From contig OZ237749.1 in the NCBI GenBank assembly GCA_965178125.1, positions 806,001 through 870,000 on the forward strand: a DNA stretch of 64,000 nt, given 5' to 3'. Positions 36,935 through 48,100 of the stretch are shown here, one piece after another; positions within the stretch are counted from its first letter, which is position 1; each line of letters begins with the position of its first letter. A program made the translations under genes and the position numbers. Origin of the DNA: Bilabrum cf. latius (taxonomy: Eukaryota; Bigyra: Bicosoecida; Bigyra; Bicosoecida). The notes beneath the pieces are model-generated. The model was not told where the DNA came from. It searched no databases and saw nothing but the letters and a program-made list of their open reading frames with translations.

Positions 36935-37167
36935 CGAGCACCCTGGCACTGTGCACCTGGCATGACCCACCTGGTGGGCAGGCCTACGATGTATAGACGC
37001 AGTCCCGAGGCGGCGTTACCTGAGCTACAAGGTTCATTTAGTTTTATCCTGGCTCGGCCAGCAGGCCAATATCACCCCCAGGCATGCAAGCATGCATGTC
37101 TGCGCCTGCAGTTTTCATCCGGAGCACTGGCAACAGCCGCCACGCTTCTGCTTCAGCTTGAAGCACC

Positions 37168-39801
37168 ATGGGTGTGCTGCAAGCTGCAATCTACTTGTTT
37201 TCGTTGTTACTAGTAAACACGGCGGGTGCACAGGAGTTTGCAGCCGCTGTGTTTGACGTCACGGTAGGCAGAGACGATCCCGCGACCTTGATGCGAACAC
37301 TGCGTACTACCAAATTCTCTGCTCTAGATTCTAGTACCTGCGACGAAGTGCTTTCTCAGCTATGCCTGTTCTTACAACGCAAAACAGTGTCACCAGACGG
37401 CGAACCAACGTGGCCTTTTTGGAGGATTTTTATTGTCGCACAGCAACCGACGAGTGGCAGCCCCAGGAGAGCTGATGTACGAATGAACGAGCTTTTCAGT
37501 TCAGCGAAGCAGAACAATGTCTTCATAGAAGGCGTTCCTGTCGCCAGCTCACGATTCATGGCGACCTGGCCAGGCATCGAGGACAAGGCAAGGGAGGTAG
37601 CAGGCAAATCAAATCAAAACAGGTATTTGTACTGGCAAGGGCGCCAAGCGAACTACATGCAGACCTCGCCAGTATTTGCTACCACTGTTTATGGCTTGCT
37701 TTCCAGCAGTGTTGCCTGGGACAATACCGCTGCCCCTGGGATCCAAATAGTATCGAAGTCAAGACGCCTGGCCGGATTTGGGCTGCCTAGACCCGTCCTT
37801 TTGGCAAGGAAATACTGGCGGGTATTTCGACGTATCAGACGCATGATCTCATGGACTAGGACAGCGTTGGAGCTTGCAAGATGCTTTTCGTCGCGGTATG
37901 AGCCGTCTCAAGCCCACGACGGCAGGCGCAGTCCAGTTTTGCTTCGCGTCGAGGACTCGGCGTGGAGAGCGGCGAGTGCCTTCCATGCGTATGCGAGACA
38001 TGTCAATGTATCAATTGGAGTTAATAGGGGTGTTGCGGCTCTCGCTGGTATCCCGCCCCGCATTCGACAAGGAGATAGCTCGGAGCAGGTGCTCGAAAAT
38101 CTCAACGGGCACGGACGGCGGCCGCAACTGTCTCTGTACTAGCATATGATGTCTTCTCTAGCAGACCAACTCACCAGAATTGGATCGTTAATTGGTTTCA
38201 AGGCTCAGATTTGGCGCACGGTAGGTAACGGTTTGGGTCCGTACCCCATTGAGCCGAATCTCGCGATGCAAGGCACGACGAACCTGCTCGGGCATTTCGC
38301 CTACGTCGCAGCTGCATAGCTTGCTGAAGAAGATCACGAACGGTACGGCCACTTGTTGCGCTCTCTCCCAGCCTGCAACCTGGGGGTTCAGTTGAATCAG
38401 TATGCTCACACAAGTGTTGCCCGAGCACTTTCTCGCGTCCATTCCGACGAGCCTGCCGCAAGCTCGGCACAACTTGTAGTCGTCAGGCGAGTGCAGCTAG
38501 CTGTAGACGTGATGGCTGCTGGTCGTGAACGCGCCGAGGCGATGGTAAGGCGCGCCTTTTCGGAGGCAGAGGCGCCTCGCTTGGCTCAGGCGGGCGCGCA
38601 GGAGTTGCAGATTCGGTCTTTGCTTCGCCGGCACATGGAAGCGCGGGCACGGCTGTGCACGATCGTGCCGGCCAGTTCGCTGGAGAAAGGCATCGTGGAG
38701 CACTCTGTGCACGCTGCTTTCCTGGCATCCAGGCGGGTCATCATCGCTCTGAAATCCCACCTGCACGACGGAAGACCGGAGCAACCGAGGCTATTCCGCC
38801 AGATCGCTGACCAGTACCCTGCTGGCAGCGTGGACGTCGTTGTACGCCCTTTCAACCACACCGAGTGGCGGGACGCATGGGTGACAGACCGATTTGCGGC
38901 TCCTAACATGCAGTGGATCGCCCAGACCAGGTATGCTGCCACTCAAGAAGCACTGCAAAGGAACTCATCTTTGCCCGTCCGTCAGCCTGTTGCCGCCGCC
39001 GACCTTGGTGCACCACGCGCAAGCGATGACGATGCCGCGGTGCACGCGGCCGCTGCACGTTTCCTCTCGGCGCAAGCCGAAAAGCAGGCGGGCGGACCTA
39101 GCGGCTTGTGGCAGCTGCAGATCGACGCTGACGAAGTGGTGGACCCCTGGAGGCTGGGTCGAGTGCTGGATCGGCTCCACAAAGAGAGCGCGGGAGGCGG
39201 CTCCCTACTCGCTGTCAACAGGGTGGCAGCAGCGGCAGCATCCAGCGCACCTGCGACAGACAGTGGTGCAGCCGGCAGCGATGTCGCGCCTTCTCGACAC
39301 CCTGCTGATCCGGTCGAAGATGCCTGGGTTATCGGCCTGGGCTGTTCCCTGACCTCCCAGTGCCCAGGCCCAGTCCTCCGATCCTCGAGCGGTGCCGCCT
39401 CCATGGCCTCCTGGGTGCGACGCTCTGAGACTCTCCCGCTCGCCGAGCAGATCACCGTGGAGTACGGGCTGCTTCTGCGCGAGGACGTGATCCGGAGCCT
39501 GTCACCCTCGGCCATCCTGCACCACCTAGACCGGAACTGGGCATCGTCGATGGACACCCCGCAGTTCTGGCCAAGGTAGCTGGAGATGCCGCGGAGGTTC
39601 GTGGTGGACCAGGAGCCCGAATGGTCCAGCTGCAGGGCGTAGGGCCAAGGCGCGTGTACAGGGCCCGTGGGTGGCCCCGTGGTGCTGCATCTGCGGGACG
39701 TGCGGCTCTCGGAGGACCTGCTCGCCATGAAGTACACGCTGAGGGGCGAGTCGGGATACACTGCTCCCGGGTATGAGAAGTGGCAGATCGAAGATGCGTA
39801 A
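37168..39801 (+). CDS. Secreted or luminal glycosyltransferase-like protein
   Basis: ATG 37168 opens a single 877-residue frame ending in TAA (39799-39801), with four TAG codons (38140, 38317, 39577 and near 39637). The N-terminus has a hydrophobic core followed by NTAGAQ, a plausible signal peptide or anchor. The C-terminal half resembles GT-A glycosyltransferases. VVVRPFNHTEWRDAWVTDRF precedes WQLQIDADEVVDPWRL (about residue 649), where DADE would be the metal-binding DxD-type site. The extreme C-terminus (VVLHLRDVRLSEDLLAMKYT) also fits such enzymes. The N-terminal half (RIFIVAQQP, RFMATWPGIEDKAREVAG) is unrecognised. Known family facts support only the DxD reading; donor and acceptor are not inferable. 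A GTAGGT near 38218 looks like a donor, but the frame stays open straight through it. Confidence 0.6.
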
Positions 39802-39981
39802 TGTTGTTGCTGGATATTTCCATTTCTGTTGTTTCCCGCTTCCCGCACGATAAACGCGCCCAGCTTCTATGCGTTCTGAATGCACTCGTCAGCGACCAAA
39901 CGATGCGACCCAAAGCTCAACGGAACCAACCACAGCCACCGGATCTAAAAAAACTGCAGTGCCAGCAACGCATCAGAAACG

Positions 39982-41493
39982 ATGGCGACAGTGAACACTT
40001 CCACGTACTCCCCTAGATCAGCAAGACAAAGAATTGCTGCCTCACGGCGTGATCGGTTAGCCGCAAATCAGCTGCAGACATTTGGAATTGCAGATGATGA
40101 CAGCGATTCCGAAGTCGAGGATGTGCCCTCAACGCTTGCGAGAAAGCTTGCAACTTTTCGCACCGACACGCTGCCGTCAGCAAAAGCAACTAAGTACTTC
40201 TACGGCGGGAACGATGCGCCGCAGAGAGGCTCATATGCGCAGTTCAAGGCGAGCATGCGAGCCGGCAGGACTTTGAGTGAGGCGAAGGACCAGGTAGCTC
40301 CTGATAGAGGCGCAATCACAAGGGTCGATCCCCAGCGGGTCAGCGCATCATTTAAGCCTGGTGATTTTGTTGCCGACCGTACGAGCGAGCACGAGATGCA
40401 GCGCCGTCGCCGCCAAGAGGAGGACTCGGAGATCGGTCGACGCGTGGCAGAAAAGTTTGGATCGACTGCTTAGCACCGTGCGGCTGCTGCCAGGCGAGCG
40501 TAGCCTGGATTGACACGCGAGCAACGTCGAACCCTGCGGGCCGATGACCCTGAATCGGTGTACAATAAGAGCAGGAGCCACATCCTGGATCGCGACCAAA
40601 GGCGTCGTGAGAGGTTTATCACCAAGGCTTTGAAATCTAGAGCCACTGGTCCTAGAGAGAACTTCGTTCAAAGCGCAAGGGCAAAGCTTCGCTCAACCGA
40701 GCGCAAAGTACAGAAGGCGATCGCGAAGGCGGAGCAGCGGCGCGGCGCAACCAGCGCTCGGGCCAGCACCCGCGGCGGGGTCGGCATGGGCGGGGGCCGG
40801 CGCGACAGGGCAGAGCGGGACAGAGCTCGCGCCGCGCGCCGAGTGACCGGCCGCGGGGCCGGCGCTGTACGGCCGGAAGTGGTCGAGGAGGCCGCTCGTC
40901 ACACCGCCCGATGGGGCATGATGGAGGACCACGAGGTGGGCGTGCTGCGCGAGAGGCTCGCAGCCTCCGGCGTCATGGGCAGAGAGGACGCTGATCGCGC
41001 TCGTCACATGCCCGAGAGCGCTCACACGGGCGTGTTCTCCCTGCGGGAGGCGGCAGGGCGCTACGACACCCGGCGGCGCGCAGCAGGCGGTCGCTCGGCC
41101 AACGGTGGTCTCCGCGGTGGCGGGGGCGAGAGCAAGGTGCTGACGCTGATGGACGTGGAGGCTCAGCGCGCCCGTCGGCGAGCGGCCAAGCGGGAGCTGG
41201 CAGAGCGACAGCTGACCAGCGGTATGCCGGTGACACTCAAGACCAGAGGTGGGGTGGGGCAGGCATCGCACGTCCACAGCCGGGTGTTCCGACCCAAGGG
41301 CGGGGGCCTGCAGGTGGGTGACCTGGCTCTGGATGCGGCCAGGGTTGCGGCGGCGAGCGAGGTGGAGGAGAAGAGGCGCCGCTTGCACCGACACCAGGAG
41401 ATGAAGACGAAGCTGTTTGACGCGGAGAAGGGCAAGGCAGGAGGCGGTACCAGGCCAGGGCCCATGTTCAGGGGGCTGAAGCTCCGGCACTGA
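39982..41493 (+). CDS. Unrecognised basic protein, 503 residues
   Basis: The frame from ATG 39982 to TGA 41491-41493 crosses two TAG codons (after KFGSTA and after AARRA). The protein is Arg/Ala-rich with charged helices. It begins MATVNTSTYSPRSARQRIAA, has an acidic patch (IADDDSDSEVEDVP) near residue 37, then KATKYFYGGNDAPQRGSY. The second half contains RWGMMEDHEVGVLRERLAAS and long KR/RE helices near the C-terminus. It has no signal peptide or membrane segment. Composition suggests a cytoskeletal, ciliary or RNA-binding protein, but nothing identifies it. It follows the glycosyltransferase-like gene by 180 bp on the same strand. Confidence 0.7.
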
Positions 41494-41734
41494 GCCGGCC
41501 GGTCCGTTATTCATTATTCTTGGGCGCCGGGCCACGGCAGGTCAGGGCAAGATAAGCACAATCCTCTTATATGCAGCTGGTGAGGCGTCAATGATACAAG
41601 CGTGATTCCTTTGCATTTTCTCGTGGGGCCAAGAGTTGCTGCAACCTGAGTCCAAGTTAAGAAAGAATCACACGTACAGCCTGAGGTCTCGAGGGCTGCC
41701 CTGCTATCATGCCCAGCACACGAGGCCCTTGTGT

Positions 41735-43453
41735 TCAGCGGGCCGGCTGCTGCACTGCCTTTTCAGTCGCAGCCCGAATGTTCCTGGCCCATTTGCGTGC
41801 TGCTGCCTTGATCCTATCTGCTGCTGCAACGGCACTAGGGCCCGTGCCCCGTGTGAGTGCAGCCTTGCCAGCAGGCGCCCCCAGCCAGTCGATGAGCGAG
41901 TCGGCGGCGGCTGCCCCACCGATCGTCTCGGCGTCCACAACCGCATTCTGCTTGGTAGTTTCATTCCTGTTATCGCTCCGGGTACTCGCGCTGCTTTGCA
42001 CTGAGTCGAGGAGGGCAGCCATGGCTCTGCCGCTGCGGTATGCCCTGGCAATTGCGTTTCGAGCAAGTGCCTCCTCTCGCTCAGGCTGCTTGCCAGGATC
42101 TCCTTGCGTTTTGCTTCGCTTGACCGGCGCTTTCTTTTTTGATTTACCTACTTTCGATGCCTTGTCGGGTTCGCCTGTTCCCCAAAGGTCGGTCGAAGCG
42201 AGAATGACGGCAGCCCCCTGCGCCACAGCAGAGACGCTTGGCTGCAAGCCGAGGACGAGCCGCGTGGTCTCGACGCAAGAAGGCATACATGGAATGAGAC
42301 CATTGTTCAAACCGGCACGCGAGGTGCAACTCTGCAGGCGCTCCATCCCGTGCGCTGGCTGCACCCCGAAGTGACGGGTGGCCAGTCCAGCCAGCACGTC
42401 CCGCAGCAGGAACTCAATAGGATCCACTCTTCTTCCTTTTGAAGGCACAGCAGTCTTGCTAGAGCCGATATAAAAGCGCTTCGGAAGCAGATCCTCCGCT
42501 CGGTTCTCGGCCGCCGCCCTCCAAATGGCATGCGCTGGGCCGGAGGAGGAGGGAGGCTCCAGTGCCGCCGTGGTGCCATGACCCTGGTCCTGGCCTAAGC
42601 TGTCATCAGCTGGCGTTACCCGTGCATGCATGTTGCATGTCATCATTGCCGCTGCCTCTGTTGCCACGGCGCCGCCGTACGCCGCCACCAGGATGGCATC
42701 TGCAACGTCAGATGCGGTCGGCGAGGCCAGCAGGGCTTCCTCGGCTAGTTGCACGGCATCGGCTGTTCCCCGCGGCACATCCATCGTAAGATCATTAAAA
42801 TCGTGCGGAGAAGCTTTGCTTTTTGCTGCACTGCCACGGGCAGACCAGGAATCGTGCGGAAGCAGGTACTCGACAGCGCTCGGGAAGCTCTTGATGCAAG
42901 CGGCTGCCGCTGCAAGCTTGATTCGCTGTTTCTTTGCTGCTGCTTTCAGGGTCGCCGATTTTTTGTCGGGGTTAAGCGAATCTAATTGCTTGGCAATAAC
43001 ATCGACTCCAAAAAGGCCTCGCACGCGGTTTGGCATCGCGTGGAGAGGGGATCGCAACCCTGCTCGGCTGTGGTAGTTGGACCACACCGAGTGGGAAACC
43101 ACCGCATTGAGCTGAGCCAGGGAAAACATCCCTCGTGAATGTGACATCCCTGGAAGAAACTACCTCATAAAGTCCTCAATAGCCCACAAAGCAATGTTGT
43201 CGTGCTGCTGGTGCAACCGGTTGACTGTGCGAATCTGCTCGTCCGCAGACACATGGAAATCTTCAGCGCTGCTGGATCCTGGGCAAGAAATCACACCCGC
43301 CTCTGCAACTTTCCAGGCTTCAACATCAATCACTGCGGCACCTGGTGAACGGGTGCTTATATCTAGACCAGCAGAGTGAAACCTGCGCCTCAATCGAGAG
43401 GCTGTGCGAACCTATGCACCCAAACCAAAGACCAGACCATAAACTCGATTCAT
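41735..43453 (-). CDS. RuvC/RNase H-fold nuclease, probably mitochondrial
   Basis: A single frame runs from ATG (43453-43451) to TGA (41737-41735), 572 residues, with TAG at 43412-43414 and 43160-43162. The N-terminus MNRVYGLVFGLGAQVRTASR then LRRRF is Arg-rich, Ser/Ala-containing and free of acidic residues, like a mitochondrial presequence. Next comes GLDISTRSPGAAVIDVEAW, the first acidic strand of the RNase H-like fold. Further on, ALWAIEDFMRQFLPGMS supplies a second conserved acid, followed by LAQLNAVVSHSVW, which resembles the helix region after this motif in RuvC-like resolvases. DSLIDWLG near the C-terminus could carry the last metal ligand. Holliday-junction resolution of organelle DNA would fit, but a different RNase H-fold activity is possible. 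The insert between residues about 200 and 480 is unrecognised. Confidence 0.6.
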
Positions 43454-43494
43454 AAGCGTATCATCGCACAGAGTATCTACTAGAGTATAACAAA

Positions 43495-43502
43495 AGTGCA
43501 CT
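43495..43502. promoter_or_regulatory. AGTGCACT palindrome between RuvC-like and LRR genes
   Basis: This octamer lies in the 122-bp divergent intergenic space, 42 nt from the RuvC-like start and 74 nt from the LRR start. It shares the 12-mer AAAAGTGCACTG with the element at 23695-23702. It is a candidate bidirectional promoter element. Confidence 0.45.
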
Positions 43503-43575
43503 GTCAAGCATTGAAGTTTAATCGTCACGTTGCACGACTAGCCATCGGCTGCTGGGGCCTACAATTGAGGGCAAG

Positions 43576-45033
43576 ATGGAAGGCGAAAGGGATTTTCCAA
43601 CATTAGTTGATTTGGTATATGATGAGTTAGCAGAATCTGGGGGGGAATCCTTCGTCCACTCCACCAAACGCCTACCGTCACGAATGCTGCTGGAAGCGAT
43701 TCAGTTGATCATAGATGCAGGCGTTTTGAGGCCTCAAGACGCACGCAGCATAGGAACGGTTATCCATAGACATGGTATCGAATCATTAAAATTAACTGGG
43801 GTTGATTTGCCGCCAAAGGCTCTCCTGGAGCTAGCGCAGGCAGGGCACCTAGCAGAGCTGATTCTGGACAGGCCAGAGATGCAGTCACCAAGCTCAACAG
43901 GTAAGGGTGATACAAGAGCTGCTCCCATTGTACAAAGTCTATCCATAGATAGAGCTGGGGGGCTCGAAGCAAGCTGTGTCGACGCGATGTGCCACGGATG
44001 CAACAAACTGCGTGCCCTGTGCATTACTGCGTCCCATCTGCCGTCGGACGCTGCTGTGGCCGCGCTGCGTCGTGTCGCCGGCGCAGACACTGTGCCAATT
44101 GAGCATCTTGACTTGTCCGGAAACCCTGCGATCGGCAATATATTCTAGGCACACGTGCGGGACAACCCCACGTAGGCGCAGCTACCGCGGCTGTAGCACC
44201 TTTCGCTGTCCAACTGCAGCGGGGCGCTAGCGAGCGCTGATGAGGTCGCTGCGATGGCCGCCACGGCACCGCATCTAGCTGACATCGATGCATCCCGCAC
44301 TGGCTTGTCCGATGCAGGTCTAGCAATCCTCGTCGGCTCGCTGCCGCGCTTGGAGCGGCTTGCGATTGGAGGGTCGGCAGTATCAAATGCTGGCCTCAGG
44401 GGCGTCCTTTCGTCGGGGCAGTCAGAGCAGGCGGCGTGCTCTTGCCAGCCACACGACAGCAGCAGCGAGCCACTTTTGCCCTCGCTGTCTGGTGGTCAGG
44501 CAAGTGGTCAAGAAGGGATCAACGGTGCCTCCTGTTCCTCGTCAGCGTCTGAGCCGAAGGTTGCAGCAAGTGCCGGGAATGCGCTTGTAGCGTCACCGGC
44601 TGCCTGGCACGATGCAACCGGTGCTGAAGCAGCAGGAGGGGCGAAATACGCAGGCGGTGCCTGCAGCAGCAGCGCGCTCAGGTTAGCTGAACGCCTCGAG
44701 GCGCTGGACGCTAGCGATTTGGGTCTGACCGACGACACGGTGCTCTGCCTCGCACGGTATTCGAAGCTGGAGTGGCTCAGGCTGGATGGGAATAGAGCGG
44801 TGGGTCAAGCAGCGCTGGAGTCAATCGCAGAGTCCCTTGCCCATTCGCTGAGGTTCCTGGGAGCCGCTGCCACTGCGATGAAGGACAAGAACGCGGTGGT
44901 GGTGGCAGCTTCGGCGGCCGTGGCGGAGGGCGGAAGGGATGCCCTTGGGGGAGGCGAGGAGGTCGCAATGGAGGCAGATGAAGGCCTTGTGGTCGCGGAT
45001 GCGGATGAGGGTCTCTTCTGGAAGGCAATGTAA
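43576..45033 (+). CDS. Leucine-rich repeat protein (RNI-like), 485 residues
   Basis: ATG 43576 to TAA 45031-45033 forms a single frame with three TAG codons clustered at 44146-44208. The middle one falls in a linker, and the last restores an LRR: LPRL-TAG-HLSLSNCSGA. Ribonuclease-inhibitor-type repeats are visible: LRALCITASHLPSDAAVAAL, IEHLDLSGNPAIGN, LADIDASRTGLSDAGLAILV, LERLAIGGSAVSNAGLRGVL and, after a Ser/Ala-rich insert of about 110 residues, LEALDASDLGLTDDTVLCLA and LEWLRLDGNRAVGQAALES. There is no signal peptide, so a cytoplasmic or axonemal binding scaffold is likely. The C-terminus is acidic (EADEGLVVADADEG). The specific role is not recognised. It is one of only two genes here that end in TAA. 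Confidence 0.8.
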
Positions 45034-45161
45034 TGCATGGGCGAAGCTTGTATGAATTGTTCGAATGCTGGGCACGCTCCCAAGGAGATGCCCAGGCCAT
45101 ACCGATGACAGCTGCTTGACACAACGGGCCAGATCACGCACCGTCTCATGCTCCACATCGC

Positions 45162-48100
45162 TCAGCTGAAAATATCGCTGCCGGCCGTCACGCTGCTTGC
45201 CAGACGGTCTCGTTTCTTGGATCGTCCAGAGATAGAGCGCGCCTTCCGTGACTTCGATCTGCCGGGCTTTGGTGTGCTGCCGCCGCTCTGGCGCTTCGTC
45301 GCGCCTACCAGTGGGTTGTGCAGGTACTGTACCTTCTCCATCTGTTCCCCCGTCCACACCAATGCGCTGGAATTACCAATCTCCACCCTCTTGCCCCTCA
45401 CCGTGCCCTTGCCTCTGTCTGCAGCGGCGGCGTCACCCCACACCGCCCTGCGCCGCTGCTCCTCCTTCTTGTTCTTGCGGCGGCGGCGCCTTGCTTCTTC
45501 GTCCTCTAACCCCAGGGCTGAAGCGATGGCATCCTTCACACCCGCGTACACATCCAGACCTTCGCCCGGCAGTAGCCGCAGCAGCCCGAAGAGGTCCAGG
45601 AAGATCTCGTCCCTGTCTGCTTCGTTCCACATGTTCACGTCACGGAGGAGCAGCTCGCCCTTGCGCCGGAACATCTGCTGGAAGAGCCGCTGCTCCATGG
45701 CTGCTCGCTGGTACCGGTTGAAACCCAGCCTCTGGTCGTCATCTTGCCTCTTCCTGTTCCTCGTGACCTCCATGAGCGTGGTCAGCACAACCCCGCACAG
45801 GGTGGCGATGCACACGATCACAACGCAGATGGACAGGTACAGCTTGATCTCCTCGTTCAGCTGCTCGTTGAAACTGAAGAGCACCGCACTGAAGAGGCAA
45901 AAGAGCAATGCCAGGGAGCTTCCGATGGCAAGACGATTGTTCTACGCGAACTCGTAGGGCTGCACCACAGAGAGAGTGAATGCGTAGACCACGAACACAG
46001 ACATGGTGAGCACGATCTGCAGTATGCTCTGCTCGGTCGTGTTGTCTCGGCCCGTGAACATGATCACTGCGACCACCAGCCCCTTCCTAGCCAGTTGCAC
46101 CAGCTCAAAGGCCCATGCCTCCTTGGCGTACGGCAAGGTGAGCGACCCAAACAGGAAGTCAAACTTTGACGATCCGATCATCTCGTTGCTGTACCCGTAC
46201 AGCAAGATCCCGGCCGCGATCACCGGCACGCCAATTACGTAGACAGTGACGGCCATGAGCACCCAGGGCAGCCAGTTCTGCCACTCGTCCGTGTAGCACT
46301 ACACCTCGGTGGCCGTCCGGACCAGGAAGCTGCCGTCAGGCTGCTCCACGCACGACAGCGGCTCCAGCGCTGTGGTGGCCAAAAACGTATAGCTAATAGA
46401 CAGCAGCGTCACAGTGGCGTATACGAACCGATTTGTGATGTTCACCTGTACCTCCATCCGACGCACGAGGGCCCTTTCGCTCTCAGTGCGAGGCAGCAAG
46501 GCAACGGCCTGGTTCATGCGCTGCAACTCCTGCTCATCCTCAGAGCTCTCCGGCCCAAGCGGGCTGTCAAGCGTGGTGACTGCGAGTTTGCCGACTGATA
46601 AATCGCGCCCCAGGCCTGGCGGTTTAGTCGGGCCACTGGCCGCACCTGTCGGCTTCTAGCCCGGCAGCTCCTTCACCGCTGTGGTGTTCTGGCCTAGCAG
46701 CGCCCTCCTGGACACACCTCTCGCACGGGCGATAGTCTGGTCTCCGAGCAGCCCGAACCCTGTGGATACCGAGCGGTCGCGCACTGGGATCTTGCCAGAG
46801 TCGAACGCAACCTTCGCCTCTCTGTCCGCGGCTGCAAGGCGAGCCGCTGCATCCCCGCTGGGGCCGCCCCGCCTCTCCCGAGGCGGAGGCCCGTGCCCGC
46901 GTCCCCGAGCTCCTTGATTGCGCATCGGATTCAAGCCGGAGAATGACCCATTCTCCTTGCCAGCTCCTGGTGTGCCTGACTCGTCGACGAGATCCTCGGG
47001 CCTGATCAGCGCACCGCCCCGCTGTCCCATGATCGAGGTGCGCTTCCTGGCGGCCTTGGCGCCCCACCGTGCGCCGCTGGCTCCCAGGCCCGACTTGCGG
47101 TGGATCTGTCGCATCATGCCCGCGTTCGCAACTGAGGGTCGCACTCCCCGCCTGAGCTGGCCCATCACCCTCTTTGTCACGTCTCCGCCTGGCTTGCGGG
47201 AGAGCACGCTCCGTCGCTTGTAATGGTTGGCGAGCGCTGCGAGCTGCTCAGCAGCGTTCGCGCCGCTTGCATCCGCTGATCTCTTCCGCGCACCTTGTGT
47301 CGATGATTTCTCCTGCGGTGGGCTTGTGCCCTGCTTGTCGCCTGAGCCTGCGGCTGCCCTGTGGAAATCAAAGCGACCCGAGGTGGTTGTGGACGGTGGC
47401 GTCTGCAAAGCACGGCCGGGCACGGTCTACCCTATTCCCGTCTTAGTCGAATCGATACCATGTTGGGCTAATGCCGCCCCAGACCCTCCGTTTGCTAGCT
47501 GCAGCTGAGTGAGCTTTGGGGTCCTGCGGCGCCGCCCCGACAAAGAGTGCGCATCGCTCCCACCGACCGACTCGCCGTCCGAAGACAAACTGCCGTCAAT
47601 TGACGCGCCGACGCCAAGCAGGGCCCGTTTCGGGTGCGGCTGGCTGTGCCTGAGTGCGTGCCTTACGGATGCTGTCACGCTCACAGAATCCTTGCCCATC
47701 CGGTCAGACCCACTGCGAGGCGAATGGCCTACTGTTGTGTGGTGCATGCCCTGCGGTAGCAGGTCGCCAAACGTATCCAAGTCCTCTCTACCATCAGCTT
47801 CAGACGCGGTGCTGGCCGCACCAAGACCCCGCAGGGGGTTGGGTGCGGTGCTCTCACCCTGCAGCCCGAGCTCAGGCGAACCGCTGCGCTGAGTAGCGGC
47901 CTTGCGAACCACAGCCTGCAATGCAGCAGGCACTACCACAGACGGACGAGGCATGCGGCGATTCTTCTGGCTCTTTTGCTAGATTGCAGGCAGCGGCCCT
48001 CGCTGCCGAATGGCGAGGGTGCCGGCGTCTGCGCGCTCGATCGCCTGCAGGCGCCTCCTTACCCATGTGCCAGCCTAGCGCTTCCGAATGCGAGCCAGTT

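Noticed and set aside
38218-38352. Intron in the glycosyltransferase-like gene with donor GTAGGT
   Set aside because: The frame is open straight through with TAG = Gln and joins the downstream part in the same frame, so no intron is needed.
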